Assembly: GCF_003369565.1 (NCBI RefSeq)
Contig: NZ_PIOD01000025.1
Span: 113,721-177,720, forward strand
Source of the DNA: Oceanobacillus chungangensis
Lineage (GTDB): Bacteria; Bacillota; Bacilli; Bacillales; Amphibacillaceae
Direction: 5' to 3'
Length of the DNA: 64,000 bases
The position numbers and the translations under genes are program-made. Shown piece by piece: positions 45,140-54,126 of the stretch. Positions within the stretch are counted from its first letter, which is position 1; each line of letters opens with the position of its first letter. The notes below the pieces were generated by a model, which saw only the letters and a program-made list of their open reading frames with translations, was not told the origin of the DNA and searched no databases.

Positions 45140-46671
45140 GCCCAATCGTAATCATCCTATTCATTGCCATCGTCATCTTGACCCTTGTCATCACTTACTT
45201 TGCAGCAAAACGAACCCAAACAACCGGAGATTTTTATACTGCTGGTGGAGGATTAACCGGCGTACAAAATGGTGTCGCGATTGCTGGTGATTATTTATCA
45301 GCAGCATCTTTCCTCGGAATTGCTGGTGCAATCGCCTTATTTGGTTTTGACGGCTTTTTTTATAGTATAGGTTTTCTAATCGCATACTTAGTCGTGCTGT
45401 TTCTAGTTGCCGAGCCATTACGGAATCTTGGGAAATATACACTCGCAGATATGATTAATTCTCGTTTTGATGCGAAGAAGGTTAGAGGTGCAGCAGCACT
45501 TAGTACGATTACGATTGTTACTTTCTATATGATTGCTCAGCTAGTTGGTGCGGGTGCACTCATTCAGTTATTGTTTGGACTGGATTACTGGCTTGCGGTG
45601 CTTATTGTTGGTGTGATGATGACTATCTATGTATTATTTGGCGGCATGATCGCGACTAGTTGGGTACAAATAGTTAAAGCCGTTCTCCTGATGGTCGGGA
45701 TGATCATTATGTCCTTCCTTGTATTATTAAAATTTGATTTTAATATCGCTCAAATGTTTCATGATGTAAAATCTGCTACTGTACATGGGGCGGATTATTT
45801 AAAGCCCGGATTACAGTATACACAACCGCTTGGAACCCTTTCCCTTATGCTTGCATTAGTGCTTGGTACTGCGGGATTGCCGCATATTCTTATGCGTTTC
45901 TTTACGGTTAAGGATGCAAAAACGGCAAGAAGCTCAGTTATAACAGCAACATGGGTAATTGGTGTTTTCTATGTCCTTACATTATTTCTTGGCTTTGGTG
46001 CTGCGGCCTTTGTTGGATATGATTCCATAATCGCTGCAAATTCGGGTGGAAACATGGCCGCACCATTACTTGCACAAGTATTAGGCGGCGATATTTTATT
46101 CGCATTCATTTCAGCAGTTGCCTTTGCAACAATTTTAGCTGTTGTTGCTGGGCTTGTATTATCTGGTGCATCAGCCTTTGCCCATGATCTCTATGGAGAA
46201 ATTATTAAGAAAGGGAAGGCAACCGAAAAGGAGCAAATGTATGCAGCCCGATATGCTTCTTTAGGTGTATCCGTGCTGGCAATCGTTCTTGCATTATTTG
46301 CTCAATATCTCAATGTTGCATTCCTTGTTTCACTAGCATTCTGTATTGCAGCTAGTGCCAATTTGCCAGTCATTTTATATACGATTTACTGGAAACGGTT
46401 TAACACTGCCGGGGCAGTGACTGCAATGCTCACGGGATTATTCTCAGCATTAATCCTCGTGTCGATCAGCCCGAGCGTATTCTCACCAATTGAGGGGGCT
46501 GCTTTATTTGTTGGTGAACCAATCTTTCCGTTCAGTAATCCTGCAATTATTTCCGTACCACTAGGCTTCCTCGGTGGCTATTTTGGGACGATTTTGTCAA
46601 AGGAAACAGATATAAAACGTTTTGCCGAGGTAAGTGTGAAGGCGCATACGGGATTCAAGGAGGAAGCTTGA
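45136..46671 (+). CDS. actP: Cation/acetate symporter ActP, copy 2
   Basis: A 511-residue sodium:solute symporter with about 13 membrane segments. Signatures FYTAGGGLTGVQNGVAIAGDYLSAASFLGI, VLVVAGLVLSGASAFAHDLYGE-like sequence and the C-terminal GYFGTILSKE identify the ActP branch. Arrangement acs-yjcH-actP equals the enterobacterial acetate operon, so this copy is the likely housekeeping acetate importer. It is clearly related to the symporter at 38547 along its whole length; the two are paralogues. Confidence 0.9.
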   Translation: MSPIVIILFIAIVILTLVITYFAAKRTQTTGDFYTAGGGLTGVQNGVAIAGDYLSAASFLGIAGAIALFGFDGFFYSIGFLIAYLVVLFLVAEPLRNLGKYTLADMINSRFDAKKVRGAAALSTITIVTFYMIAQLVGAGALIQLLFGLDYWLAVLIVGVMMTIYVLFGGMIATSWVQIVKAVLLMVGMIIMSFLVLLKFDFNIAQMFHDVKSATVHGADYLKPGLQYTQPLGTLSLMLALVLGTAGLPHILMRFFTVKDAKTARSSVITATWVIGVFYVLTLFLGFGAAAFVGYDSIIAANSGGNMAAPLLAQVLGGDILFAFISAVAFATILAVVAGLVLSGASAFAHDLYGEIIKKGKATEKEQMYAARYASLGVSVLAIVLALFAQYLNVAFLVSLAFCIAASANLPVILYTIYWKRFNTAGAVTAMLTGLFSALILVSISPSVFSPIEGAALFVGEPIFPFSNPAIISVPLGFLGGYFGTILSKETDIKRFAEVSVKAHTGFKEEA

Positions 46672-46879
46672 AGAATGGGAAATTTTAAAAAATGATTGTT
46701 AATGATTAGAGTCGCCGTACATACGGTGGCTCAGCTTGTTATTAAGTTGAAAGATAGTATAATAATTTCCTTTTATGCTACTGGATGACATTTTTATTAA
46801 AATTTGTCGAAAGTTTATTGTTTTATTGTGTTTTATATTCGTATATAATAATGACACCTTATAAAAAGGATGTGTGTTT

Positions 46880-47212
46880 ATGAGAAAATACGTAATCCTT
46901 TTTATGCTTTTCATAATCATTGGTGCTTATAACACGAATATTCTGTACGATTCACCGCTGCATCATCATGTAGTTGTCATGGATGAAGGGGAAACGATAC
47001 AAACGAATCATGCAGGTAGTCTAGACCTAATTGATGCTGAAAAGCAGAAGCTTGCGTTAGTGAATTTTAATATTGCTATATTCCTAGCTTTTGTTGTAAC
47101 GTACGTAGTCTTTCATTTCTTTGCGAGTATTGGAATGAGGAGCCGGCTATCCAATCCAGTGTTCTATCAATCCAATTATGTGATCACATTTCCTTCAAAA
47201 AAAATTATTTAA
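46880..47212 (+). CDS. Small two-helix membrane protein, unknown
   Basis: A 110-residue protein I do not recognise. It has an N-terminal hydrophobic segment (about 4-20), a short external stretch rich in His (SPLHHHVVV) and acidic residues, and a second membrane segment (about 65-90), then a basic tail. Start ATG 46880 has AAAAGGA about 9 bases upstream; a GTG at 46874 is too close. A very small membrane gene follows 27 bp downstream, and the two share a terminator. Coding is supported by the clear binding site and codon use. Confidence 0.6.
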   Translation: MRKYVILFMLFIIIGAYNTNILYDSPLHHHVVVMDEGETIQTNHAGSLDLIDAEKQKLALVNFNIAIFLAFVVTYVVFHFFASIGMRSRLSNPVFYQSNYVITFPSKKII

Positions 47213-47239
47213 TTAATTTTTCAAAGGGGGACGATGCAA

Positions 47240-47362
47240 ATGATGTGGATACGCTATGTAATAATTGGATTCCTTTCCTTGACTTCGGTTTATTTGTTCT
47301 ATTTTCAAGGAACCGAAATTTACCATGCTTTTAAAGATTACTTTTCTAACAGACATTTATAA
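47240..47362 (+). CDS. Very small membrane protein, 40 residues
   Basis: Reads MMWIRYVIIGFLSLTSVYLF then YFQGTEIYHAFKDYFSNRHL and TAA. One hydrophobic segment (about 5-22) with a short amphipathic tail. AAAGGGGG lies 9 bases before the ATG at 47240; another ATG at 47234 is too close. The next feature is a strong terminator, so this is the last gene of a two-gene unit with 46880. No family recognised. Confidence 0.6.
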   Translation: MMWIRYVIIGFLSLTSVYLFYFQGTEIYHAFKDYFSNRHL

Positions 47363-47376
47363 ATTGAATAAGCGTA

Positions 47377-47418
47377 GAAGGACTAAATTGGATAGAATGA
47401 TTTAGTCCTTCTTTTTTT
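47377..47418 (+). terminator. Terminator of small membrane gene pair
   Basis: Perfect 12-bp stem GAAGGACTAAAT / ATTTAGTCCTTC and a T7 run. Confidence 0.92.
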
Positions 47419-47780
47419 ACTGGGTGGAATAGGAAGAAAAGTAAGCTCCAACTAGGATGATAATCGGTCCACCACCACCTGAATTGTTGCTCGAACCAGT
47501 TCACTTAAACTGCTTCTTCTCATCTGCTTTGTTACAAAATTAAGAATTTCAAATGTAAATTTTGTGTGTTATTCTTCCTGATTAACTTGTCTCAATTGTC
47601 ATTACAGATTAGGATAATATTAAAATGATTTAGAATTAGTATACAAAAATGGCAAATTATGGTTGGTATTTTTTTGACCTAATTTGAAAAGCTCATTTTG
47701 TAATGATTGTTGCTGTTATAATCTAACAGGAAATGAGTCTAATTAAATTACATCAAGAGAGATTTGGAAGGATGGAGAAA
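47419..47780. other. Intergenic region before HTH gene
   Basis: No gene recognised. A TATAAT at 47717-47722 is a good -10; no clear -35 at 16-18 bp. It implies transcription from about 47729, which makes the ATG at 47733 nearly leaderless and favours a later start for the next gene. Confidence 0.4.
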
Positions 47781-48356
47781 GTGAGTTTAGCATGGAGCGC
47801 TGAGGAAGTAGAATATTTAAAGGACTGTGCAGGAAATACAAAAATATCGACAATTGCTAATAATTTAGGGAGATCTAGTGAAGGTGTAACAATAAAAATG
47901 AAACGCCTGAACATTAATCATACGAAAAAACAAATGGGAATGGTAACTATTCATGAATTAGCAGCCATCCTTGGGGTAGATCGGAAAACCGTTGAAGGCT
48001 GGGTTATTAGGCATCGCCTACCATGTAAAATGCGCGTAACGAAGGAGAAAAGAACCTTTTATCTTATTGATGCGGAAGAATTTTGGAAATGGGCGGAGAA
48101 CCACAAGGATAAAGTGCAATTCTCCGATATTGAAACCCATGTACTTAATCCTGAACCTGGTTGGGTCAACCAAGAAAGACGAAAAGAAAGAGAGCAATCA
48201 TTATCGAAGAAACGGAAATATCAAATGTGGACAACAAAAGAAGACGAACAATTAATCCGCTTAAGGGAATCAGGTTTGACCTATCGAAAAATAGGGGAAG
48301 CGATGAATCGAAGTGCGATAAGCGTTGAAAGAAGGTACAAAAGAGTAAAGGGATAA
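47781..48356 (+). CDS. Multi-HTH DNA-binding protein
   Basis: A 191-residue protein with three helical DNA-binding-like modules: a SANT/Myb-like N-terminal helix set (WSAEEVEYLKDCAGNTKISTIANNLGRSSEGVTIKMKRL), a middle excisionase/MerR-like helix-turn-helix (VTIHELAAILGVDRKTVEGWVIRHRLPCKM), and a second Myb-like C-terminus (MWTTKEDEQLIRLRESGLTYRKIGEAMNRSAISVERRYKRVK). Such proteins occur in phages and Bacillaceae chromosomes as transcription factors. Start GTG 47781 lies 9 bases after GGAAGG; ATG 47772 and 47733 are alternatives. The stop codon is inside a terminator hairpin. Confidence 0.7.
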   Translation: MSLAWSAEEVEYLKDCAGNTKISTIANNLGRSSEGVTIKMKRLNINHTKKQMGMVTIHELAAILGVDRKTVEGWVIRHRLPCKMRVTKEKRTFYLIDAEEFWKWAENHKDKVQFSDIETHVLNPEPGWVNQERRKEREQSLSKKRKYQMWTTKEDEQLIRLRESGLTYRKIGEAMNRSAISVERRYKRVKG

Positions 48357-48380
48357 TAAGCTCGTCCCTTCACTCTTTTA
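48341..48380 (+). terminator. Terminator overlapping HTH gene stop
   Basis: Stem AAGAGTAAAGGGA (48341-48353) / TCCCTTCACTCTT (48365-48377), one mismatch, then TTTT. A further inverted repeat AGCGCCCG (48415-48422) / CGGGCGCT (48464-48471) lies beyond and may end the convergent lactonase transcript. Confidence 0.75.
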
Positions 48381-48486
48381 ATAAAATTGGAAAGTTATAA
48401 AAATTACCTATTTCAGCGCCCGGATCCTAGCGAAACTTCCCTAACGTCCGTATTCATCATTAACGGGCGCTTTCGCTTTTGGTTCT

Positions 48487-49533
48487 TTATAAGAATTTAA
48501 TACAGACCGCTTCTGGAGCTGGAATATCTTTTTCAATTACTGTTAATTTTCCTGTTTCCACATCTCTAGCGAATAATGTAAGGTTGCTTGACTCCTGATT
48601 TGTCGCGATGAGAAATTTCTCAGTAGGGTCGAGAACGAAATCTCTCGGCCAATCGCCTTCTGTTGATACGTTTTCAACAAAGCTTAGTTCTCCAGTTTCC
48701 TCATTCGCTTTAAAGATAGCGAGGCTATTATGACCACGATTTCCTGAATATACAAATTTTCCATCAGAAGTGACGTGAATAGCACTACCTTGATTGTTAT
48801 CGGTAAAGTCTTCAGGTATAGTGCGGATTGCTTGATTAATAGTAAAGCTTCCATCTTCCTTCTGGTAGTTTAAGACGATGACCTCTGAGCTGAACTCTGT
48901 TACGAGGTAAACGATATTTTCTAGTTTAGGATGGAAAACCAAGTGTCTTGGACCACTGCCAGCAGGAAGTTCCAAGCGATTCACTTCTGTTAATACACCA
49001 TCTTCACTAACCGCATATGTTGCTAGTAAATCTCCGCCTAAATCAATTGCAACCAAATATGTTTCATCTGGAGTCATACTAGAGTAATGAACATGTGATT
49101 TTTCTTGTCTTGGATCTGGCCCGCTTCCATTGTGTTGAATAGAAGAGGCTAAAGGGCTGATGGTTCCATTCTCTTGATCAAGCAAATGGGATTCAACGGT
49201 TCCTTTATGATAGTTTGTACTGAATAAGAAGCGGTGCATTTCATCGGTATTAACATGACAAGGATTCGGCCCTTTCGCCATTTGTTTATTTAAGAATGTA
49301 AGTTTACCAGTTGATTGATCGATAGAGTAAGCGGCAAGTCCACCCTTATCACCTTCAGTAGCAATCGCGTATAAATAGTTTTTATCATCAGTAATGTTTA
49401 AGTATGTTGGGTTTCCAATTTCAGCTGCAACCTTTATATCGGAAATCTTTGCTTCCTCTGTATCGAGTGTAAAAGAATAAACCCCTTTACTTTCCTTCTT
49501 CGTATACGTTCCAATATATCCAATATATTTCAT
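48487..49533 (-). CDS. Lactonase-family protein (6-phosphogluconolactonase type)
   Basis: A 348-residue seven-bladed beta-propeller of the lactonase family (YkgB/Pgl type). Signatures: YIGTYTKKESKGVYSF at the N-terminus, GPNPCHVN, GSGPDPRQEKSHVHYS, GSGPRHLVFHP and WPRDFVLDPTEKFLIATNQES. Members hydrolyse 6-phosphogluconolactone in the oxidative pentose phosphate pathway. Start ATG 49533 has AAAGGGG upstream with about 11 bases; an extension to 49572 has no binding site. Monocistronic. A REP copy lies 52 bp upstream of its start. Confidence 0.85.
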   Translation of the reverse strand: MKYIGYIGTYTKKESKGVYSFTLDTEEAKISDIKVAAEIGNPTYLNITDDKNYLYAIATEGDKGGLAAYSIDQSTGKLTFLNKQMAKGPNPCHVNTDEMHRFLFSTNYHKGTVESHLLDQENGTISPLASSIQHNGSGPDPRQEKSHVHYSSMTPDETYLVAIDLGGDLLATYAVSEDGVLTEVNRLELPAGSGPRHLVFHPKLENIVYLVTEFSSEVIVLNYQKEDGSFTINQAIRTIPEDFTDNNQGSAIHVTSDGKFVYSGNRGHNSLAIFKANEETGELSFVENVSTEGDWPRDFVLDPTEKFLIATNQESSNLTLFARDVETGKLTVIEKDIPAPEAVCIKFL

Positions 49534-49584
49534 AAGCAATGATTCCCCTTTCAACCTCATTTTCTCTATCATACCCTTTTTAGG

Positions 49585-49616
49585 AGGTGCCTGTCACTTT
49601 CCGAGTTTTGTCGAAT
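49585..49616 (+). repeat. REP-like element copy b
   Basis: AGGTGCCTGTCACTTTCC followed by GAGTTTTGTCGAAT, near consensus. It lies between the divergent lactonase and HAD genes, in the upstream region of both. Confidence 0.8.
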
Positions 49617-49734
49617 ATTCAGGGTTCACCCATTAAGAGTAATACATACGATCACACTGAAAGGTAATTGATAGAATATTTCCCTGCTTATTAGTACAAT
49701 AAACACAAATGAAATTTTACCGGGAGGCAATTTA

Positions 49735-50592
49735 ATGAAACTAATTGCAATCGATTTAGACGGGACATTGCTAGCAGAGGATGGTTCGATTACTGAAGAA
49801 AATAGTAAGATAGTTCGAGCCGTGCAACAAGCTGGAAATAAGGTGATCATTTCTTCAGGGCGTTCGCTTCATGACACGAAGCAAATTCTACTTGATGCTG
49901 AACTGGACTGCCCAATTATCACTGGTAACGGGGCAATAATATTTCATAACGATGTAGTACTGCAAAATCTATACTTGGAGCCGGAGCTTATCAAGGAATT
50001 AATAGAAATTGTTGAAGAAAATGGATTATATTTTGAAATCTATACGAATCAAGGGGTATATGTGGAGGAAGCGGGAAGGAATATTCTTGAGCAGGAACTA
50101 CAGCACTTACAGAATGAAGATGCTGATTTTGCGAAGGTAATAGGAAATAAGATTATAGACATTCAATTTAAACAAAATGGACTTACATATGTACCAAATT
50201 ATCATGATATTGATTATGAGCCATTAGAGGTATATAAAATTTTCGTCCTATCATTTAATCAGCAAGGACTCTCAAAATTAGAGGATCGATTATCAAGTCG
50301 GAAGGATATCTCACTAACAACTTCTGGGGTTCAGAAGTTAGAAATTGGTAATCTAAATGCAAGTAAGGGGAATGCATTAACATTTATTGCCAACCACTTT
50401 AACGTAGATTTAGAAGACACAGTGGCAATCGGTGATAATTTAAATGACCTATCCATGTTCGAAGTTGCTGGAATGAGCATTGCCATGGGAAATGCGGAAA
50501 AAATCGTGAAGAAACAAGCGACATATATTACAAAAAGCTGTGATGAAGATGGGGTCGCATTCGGACTTCGTAAATTTGTCCTAAAGAAATAG
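49735..50592 (+). CDS. Cof-type HAD phosphatase
   Basis: A 285-residue HAD hydrolase of the Cof/IIB subfamily. Motif I IDLDGTLL (Asp7, Asp9), motif II IISSGRS, a large C2 cap (about 85-190), the motif III Lys in NASKGNAL and motif IV IGDNLNDLSMFEVAG. Such enzymes dephosphorylate sugar phosphates, flavin precursors or pyridoxal phosphate with low specificity. Start: ATG after GGGAGG. A nucleobase permease follows after 48 bp, but a functional link is not evident. Confidence 0.85.
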   Translation: MKLIAIDLDGTLLAEDGSITEENSKIVRAVQQAGNKVIISSGRSLHDTKQILLDAELDCPIITGNGAIIFHNDVVLQNLYLEPELIKELIEIVEENGLYFEIYTNQGVYVEEAGRNILEQELQHLQNEDADFAKVIGNKIIDIQFKQNGLTYVPNYHDIDYEPLEVYKIFVLSFNQQGLSKLEDRLSSRKDISLTTSGVQKLEIGNLNASKGNALTFIANHFNVDLEDTVAIGDNLNDLSMFEVAGMSIAMGNAEKIVKKQATYITKSCDEDGVAFGLRKFVLKK

Positions 50593-50640
50593 ATGTACTT
50601 CTATCGAAATTAGGTTTGTTAATAAAAGGCTGGTGAAACG

Positions 50641-51945
50641 ATGAAGGAATTAATTAAGGCAAATAATTGGTTATCGGGCATCCAATGGTTATTCTTTATT
50701 TTTACAAATATTGTCGTCATCCCGATTACAGTCGGCGAAGCATTTGAGCTTCCACAGGAAAGCATTGTTTCACTATTGCAGCTTTCATTTATCGTAACTG
50801 GAATTGCATGTATGCTTCAAGCATTAATCGGACACGGACGAGCAGTTATGGAGGGGCAGTCGGGACTTTGGTGGGGCGTAATTTTGACACTTGTAATGAC
50901 GGCATCTGCACAAGGTATGACGCTAGGAGAGTTAGGGGGAAGCATTAGCGTCGGGATAATTATTTCAGGAGTAATTACCGTTATTATAGGGTTATCAGGT
51001 CTTGGAACATATCTCGCTAGGCTATTTAATCCAGCAGTAATGGGTGTATTTATGTTTTTACTAGGGGCACAGCTCGTGGGGATTTTTATGAAGGGAATGC
51101 TTGGAATTCCTTTTGGTAATGAAGAGGACACGGGAAGTATTCAGCTGCCTGTTGCTTTACTTTCGATTTTCATTGTCGCCATGATAATTTTCATCAATAT
51201 CAAAGCAAGGATAAGTATGCGGCGCTATAGTTTGTTAATTGGTATTATCGCCGGTTGGTTATTGTACATATTATTATTTGATTCGGAAACATCAGCAGGG
51301 CTAGCTGATTCGCAGTTCAGTATTACATTATTCCCATTTGGAAATCCGACAATCCACATTGGAATCATCCTCACGATAATTTTAACTGGATTATTAAATA
51401 TTGCCAATACATTTGGCGCGCTTAAAGGCACAGACAATATATATAAAAGTGAGACGACAAGCAAGCAGTACCGGGCATCATTTACAATAACAGGCGCTGT
51501 ATCCGGGATATCTGGCTTTCTCGGTCTTGTTCCATACTCGCCATATGTTTCGTCAATCGGATTCCTTAAGCAAACAGGGGACATTAGAAGAACCACGTTT
51601 GTACTTGGTGGATTTCTCTTTTTATTGATGGGGCTAATTCCTCCAGTTGGTGGATTTTTTTCAAATCTACCACTTAGTGTGGGGAGTGCGGTATTATTCG
51701 TATCTTATGTATTGCTTTTTCATTCTTCCTTGGATTTCTTCAAGCAGGTCAAGTTTAACACGATGAATATATACCGTTCAGCGGTTCCGCTATTCGTTGG
51801 GATTATTATTATGACAATGCCTGCTAGTTATTTTACAACGATACCGAGCATCGTTCGACCATTGGTAAGTAATGGGCTTTTGGTGGGAATAATGTTGGCG
51901 ATTTTGTTGGAAGGTTTTGTGGACTGGGATCGGTTTGGGGAGTAA
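50641..51945 (+). CDS. NCS2-type purine/pyrimidine permease
   Basis: A 434-residue membrane protein with about 12-14 segments, belonging to the nucleobase:cation symporter-2 (xanthine/uracil permease) family. Visible: GHGRAVMEGQSGLWWG, NPAVMGVFMFLLGAQL and a conserved region with VSGISGFLGLVPYSPYVSSIGFLKQTGDIRR. It resembles the B. subtilis YwdJ group. The ATG at 50641 has GGCTGGTG upstream, a weak binding site. No purine riboswitch is visible in the 48-bp gap, so regulation is not apparent. Confidence 0.78.
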   Translation: MKELIKANNWLSGIQWLFFIFTNIVVIPITVGEAFELPQESIVSLLQLSFIVTGIACMLQALIGHGRAVMEGQSGLWWGVILTLVMTASAQGMTLGELGGSISVGIIISGVITVIIGLSGLGTYLARLFNPAVMGVFMFLLGAQLVGIFMKGMLGIPFGNEEDTGSIQLPVALLSIFIVAMIIFINIKARISMRRYSLLIGIIAGWLLYILLFDSETSAGLADSQFSITLFPFGNPTIHIGIILTIILTGLLNIANTFGALKGTDNIYKSETTSKQYRASFTITGAVSGISGFLGLVPYSPYVSSIGFLKQTGDIRRTTFVLGGFLFLLMGLIPPVGGFFSNLPLSVGSAVLFVSYVLLFHSSLDFFKQVKFNTMNIYRSAVPLFVGIIIMTMPASYFTTIPSIVRPLVSNGLLVGIMLAILLEGFVDWDRFGE

Positions 51946-52060
51946 TGTTAAGTCTTCACCATTTACTAAGAAATAACCGCATTATACATTCAATAAGCGA
52001 ACAATAGATAGGCAATTTTTAAACCAGCTACTAGATTATCTAAAATACGCTGTCAAAACT

Positions 52061-52089
52061 TGACGGAAATCGGGAAGTGACAGACACCT
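52061..52089 (-). repeat. REP-like element copy c
   Basis: On the minus strand: AGGTGTCTGTCACTTCCCGA followed by TTTCCGTCA. Located upstream of the asparagine synthetase gene, about 70 bp before its start, in opposite orientation. Confidence 0.7.
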
Positions 52090-52159
52090 AAAACACTATA
52101 CACAAACCGTCAAAATATAGTATTATAATATTATATTTGATTTATGAGGAGATTATGTA

Positions 52160-54025
52160 ATGTGTGGTATTGTTGGATTTACAAATGGTAAACTAAATAT
52201 AGATAATAATAAAGTTATAGAGAATATGATGAACACGATAGGGCATCGTGGCCCTGATAGTGATGGGCATTTTTCAGATGAAGAGGTAACGCTCGGGTTT
52301 AGACGCCTGCAAATTATTGATTTATCAACAGATGCAAGCCAGCCAATGTACAATGAAGACGACTCAATTGCACTTATATTTAATGGGGAAATTTACAATT
52401 ATCACTCATTAATGGATGATTTGATTGCAAAAGGACATACCTTCAAAAGCCAAAGTGATACAGAGGTTATCATCCATGGTTATGAAGAGTATGGTATTGA
52501 TATTTTACAAAAGCTAAGAGGGATGTTTGCTTTTGCAATTTGGGATAAAAAAGCAGATCATCTCTTTATTGCTCGTGATTTTTTTGGAATCAAGCCGCTT
52601 TATTATACAGAAAATACAACCGATAACTCATTCATTTTTGGTTCAGAGATAAAGACATTCTTGAAGCACCCGGCGTTTAAGAAGGAATTGAATAAGGATT
52701 CACTGAAACCTTATTTAACTTTCCAATATTCCGCATTAGATGAAACGTTTTTCAAAGGCGTTTATAAATTAAGACCTGGTCATTATATGATTTATAAAAA
52801 TGGGAAAATGGAGATTAACTCTTATTGGGATATTAATTTTGATGCAGAAGAGAATACCCTCGAGTATTATGTTGACAAAATTAAAGAAACGATGGAGGAA
52901 TCTGTCAATTACCATCGAATTAGTGATGTAAAAGTTGGTTCATTTTTATCCGGAGGTGTTGATTCAAGCTATATCACTGCATTATTAAAGCCTGACAAAA
53001 CGTTCTCTGTTGGGTTTAAAGATTATGAAGGTGTGTTCAATGAAACGAATCTAGCGGAAGATTTGTCGAAACGACTTGGCATTGAAAATCATAAGAAAGT
53101 TATCGATGCTGATGAATTTTTTGATGCTATTCCAACAATTCAGTATCATATGGACGAACCGCAAGCAAATCTGTCTTCAGTACCACTCTATTTCTTAGCT
53201 GAATTAGCTAGTAAGCATGCGACAGTACTTTTATCTGGTGAGGGTGCAGATGAAATATTCGGTGGTTATGCTTGGTATGATAAGACCAATTCGGAGAAGA
53301 AGTATGAGAAGATTCCATTCTTCCTGCGTCGCCTTGCTTCAAACATTAGTAAAGCATTGCCTGAGAATCGAATCACGAACTTCTTAGTCAAAGGCGGGCT
53401 TAAGGTTGAAGAACAATTTATTGGTGAGGCGAAAGTATACAAAGAAAAAGATGCTTTAATGGTATTACAAGACAGCTATAAACAAGGTCCATCACCAATT
53501 GAGGTCGTTCGAGAGTCATATCTGAAAGTTAAAGGAAAAGATGAAGTAACGAAAAAACAATATATCGATATGAAGCACTGGTTACCGGGAGATATATTAT
53601 TAAAAGCAGATAAAATGAGCTCGGCGCATTCAATCGAACTACGTGTGCCATTTTTGGATAAAGAAGTAATGGAAATGGCTGCAAAAATTCCTGCACATTT
53701 AAAAGTAAATGACAAAGATACAAAATACGTTTTACGTAAAGCTGCAAATGAAGTATTGCCTGACGAATGGGCAAACCGACCAAAAGTTGGCTTCCCTGTT
53801 CCATTTAGAGATTGGATCAAGCAGGAGAAATATTATAAGCGAGTGAAGGAAGTTTTTGAAGCAGAATATACAAAAGAATTCTTCCACACAGAGACACTTG
53901 TTGGCTATCTAGATGAACATTACACTGGAAAGGCAAATCGTGCACGCTATGTTTGGACTGCCTATGTTTTCCTAATCTGGTATAAACGATTCTTTATCGA
54001 TGAAGATGTGAATGTTACAAAGTAG
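52160..54025 (+). CDS. asnB: Glutamine-hydrolysing asparagine synthetase
   Basis: A 621-residue class B asparagine synthetase. Cys2 (MCGIVGF) is the glutaminase nucleophile; other glutaminase motifs are HRGPDSDG, LIFNGEIYN and SDTEVI. The synthetase domain has the PP-loop SFLSGGVDSSY (about residue 262) and the later LLSGEGADEIFGGY and KADKMSSAHSIELRVPFLD. It makes asparagine from aspartate, glutamine and ATP. Start: ATG after GAGGAG. Bacillaceae often carry several paralogues (asnB, asnH, asnO); I use asnB only as the general name. Monocistronic by spacing. Confidence 0.9.
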   Translation: MCGIVGFTNGKLNIDNNKVIENMMNTIGHRGPDSDGHFSDEEVTLGFRRLQIIDLSTDASQPMYNEDDSIALIFNGEIYNYHSLMDDLIAKGHTFKSQSDTEVIIHGYEEYGIDILQKLRGMFAFAIWDKKADHLFIARDFFGIKPLYYTENTTDNSFIFGSEIKTFLKHPAFKKELNKDSLKPYLTFQYSALDETFFKGVYKLRPGHYMIYKNGKMEINSYWDINFDAEENTLEYYVDKIKETMEESVNYHRISDVKVGSFLSGGVDSSYITALLKPDKTFSVGFKDYEGVFNETNLAEDLSKRLGIENHKKVIDADEFFDAIPTIQYHMDEPQANLSSVPLYFLAELASKHATVLLSGEGADEIFGGYAWYDKTNSEKKYEKIPFFLRRLASNISKALPENRITNFLVKGGLKVEEQFIGEAKVYKEKDALMVLQDSYKQGPSPIEVVRESYLKVKGKDEVTKKQYIDMKHWLPGDILLKADKMSSAHSIELRVPFLDKEVMEMAAKIPAHLKVNDKDTKYVLRKAANEVLPDEWANRPKVGFPVPFRDWIKQEKYYKRVKEVFEAEYTKEFFHTETLVGYLDEHYTGKANRARYVWTAYVFLIWYKRFFIDEDVNVTK

Positions 54026-54060
54026 ATTTATTTAATTATATTAAAGGTTTATGATTATGT

Positions 54061-54108
54061 GTAGCAGATAAGCAAGTAAGTATGTTTACGGGCTTATCTG
54101 CTTAAAGT
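54061..54108 (+). repeat. Hairpin repeat of AAGTGCAA family
   Basis: Stem AGCAGATAAGC (54063-54073) / GCTTATCTGCT (54092-54102), then TAAAGTGCAA. It could end the asnB transcript, but no T run follows. Confidence 0.55.
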
Positions 54109-54126
54109 GCAATAAAGGAGCATTGC

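Noticed and set aside
46699-46920. A minus-strand frame of 73 codons between actP and the small membrane gene
   Set aside because: No binding site, AT-rich chance frame overlapping the start of the + strand gene.
52090-52160. A T-box or other riboswitch before asparagine synthetase
   Set aside because: No AGTA, TGGN bulge or terminator pair; only a REP copy and an AT-rich promoter-like stretch.
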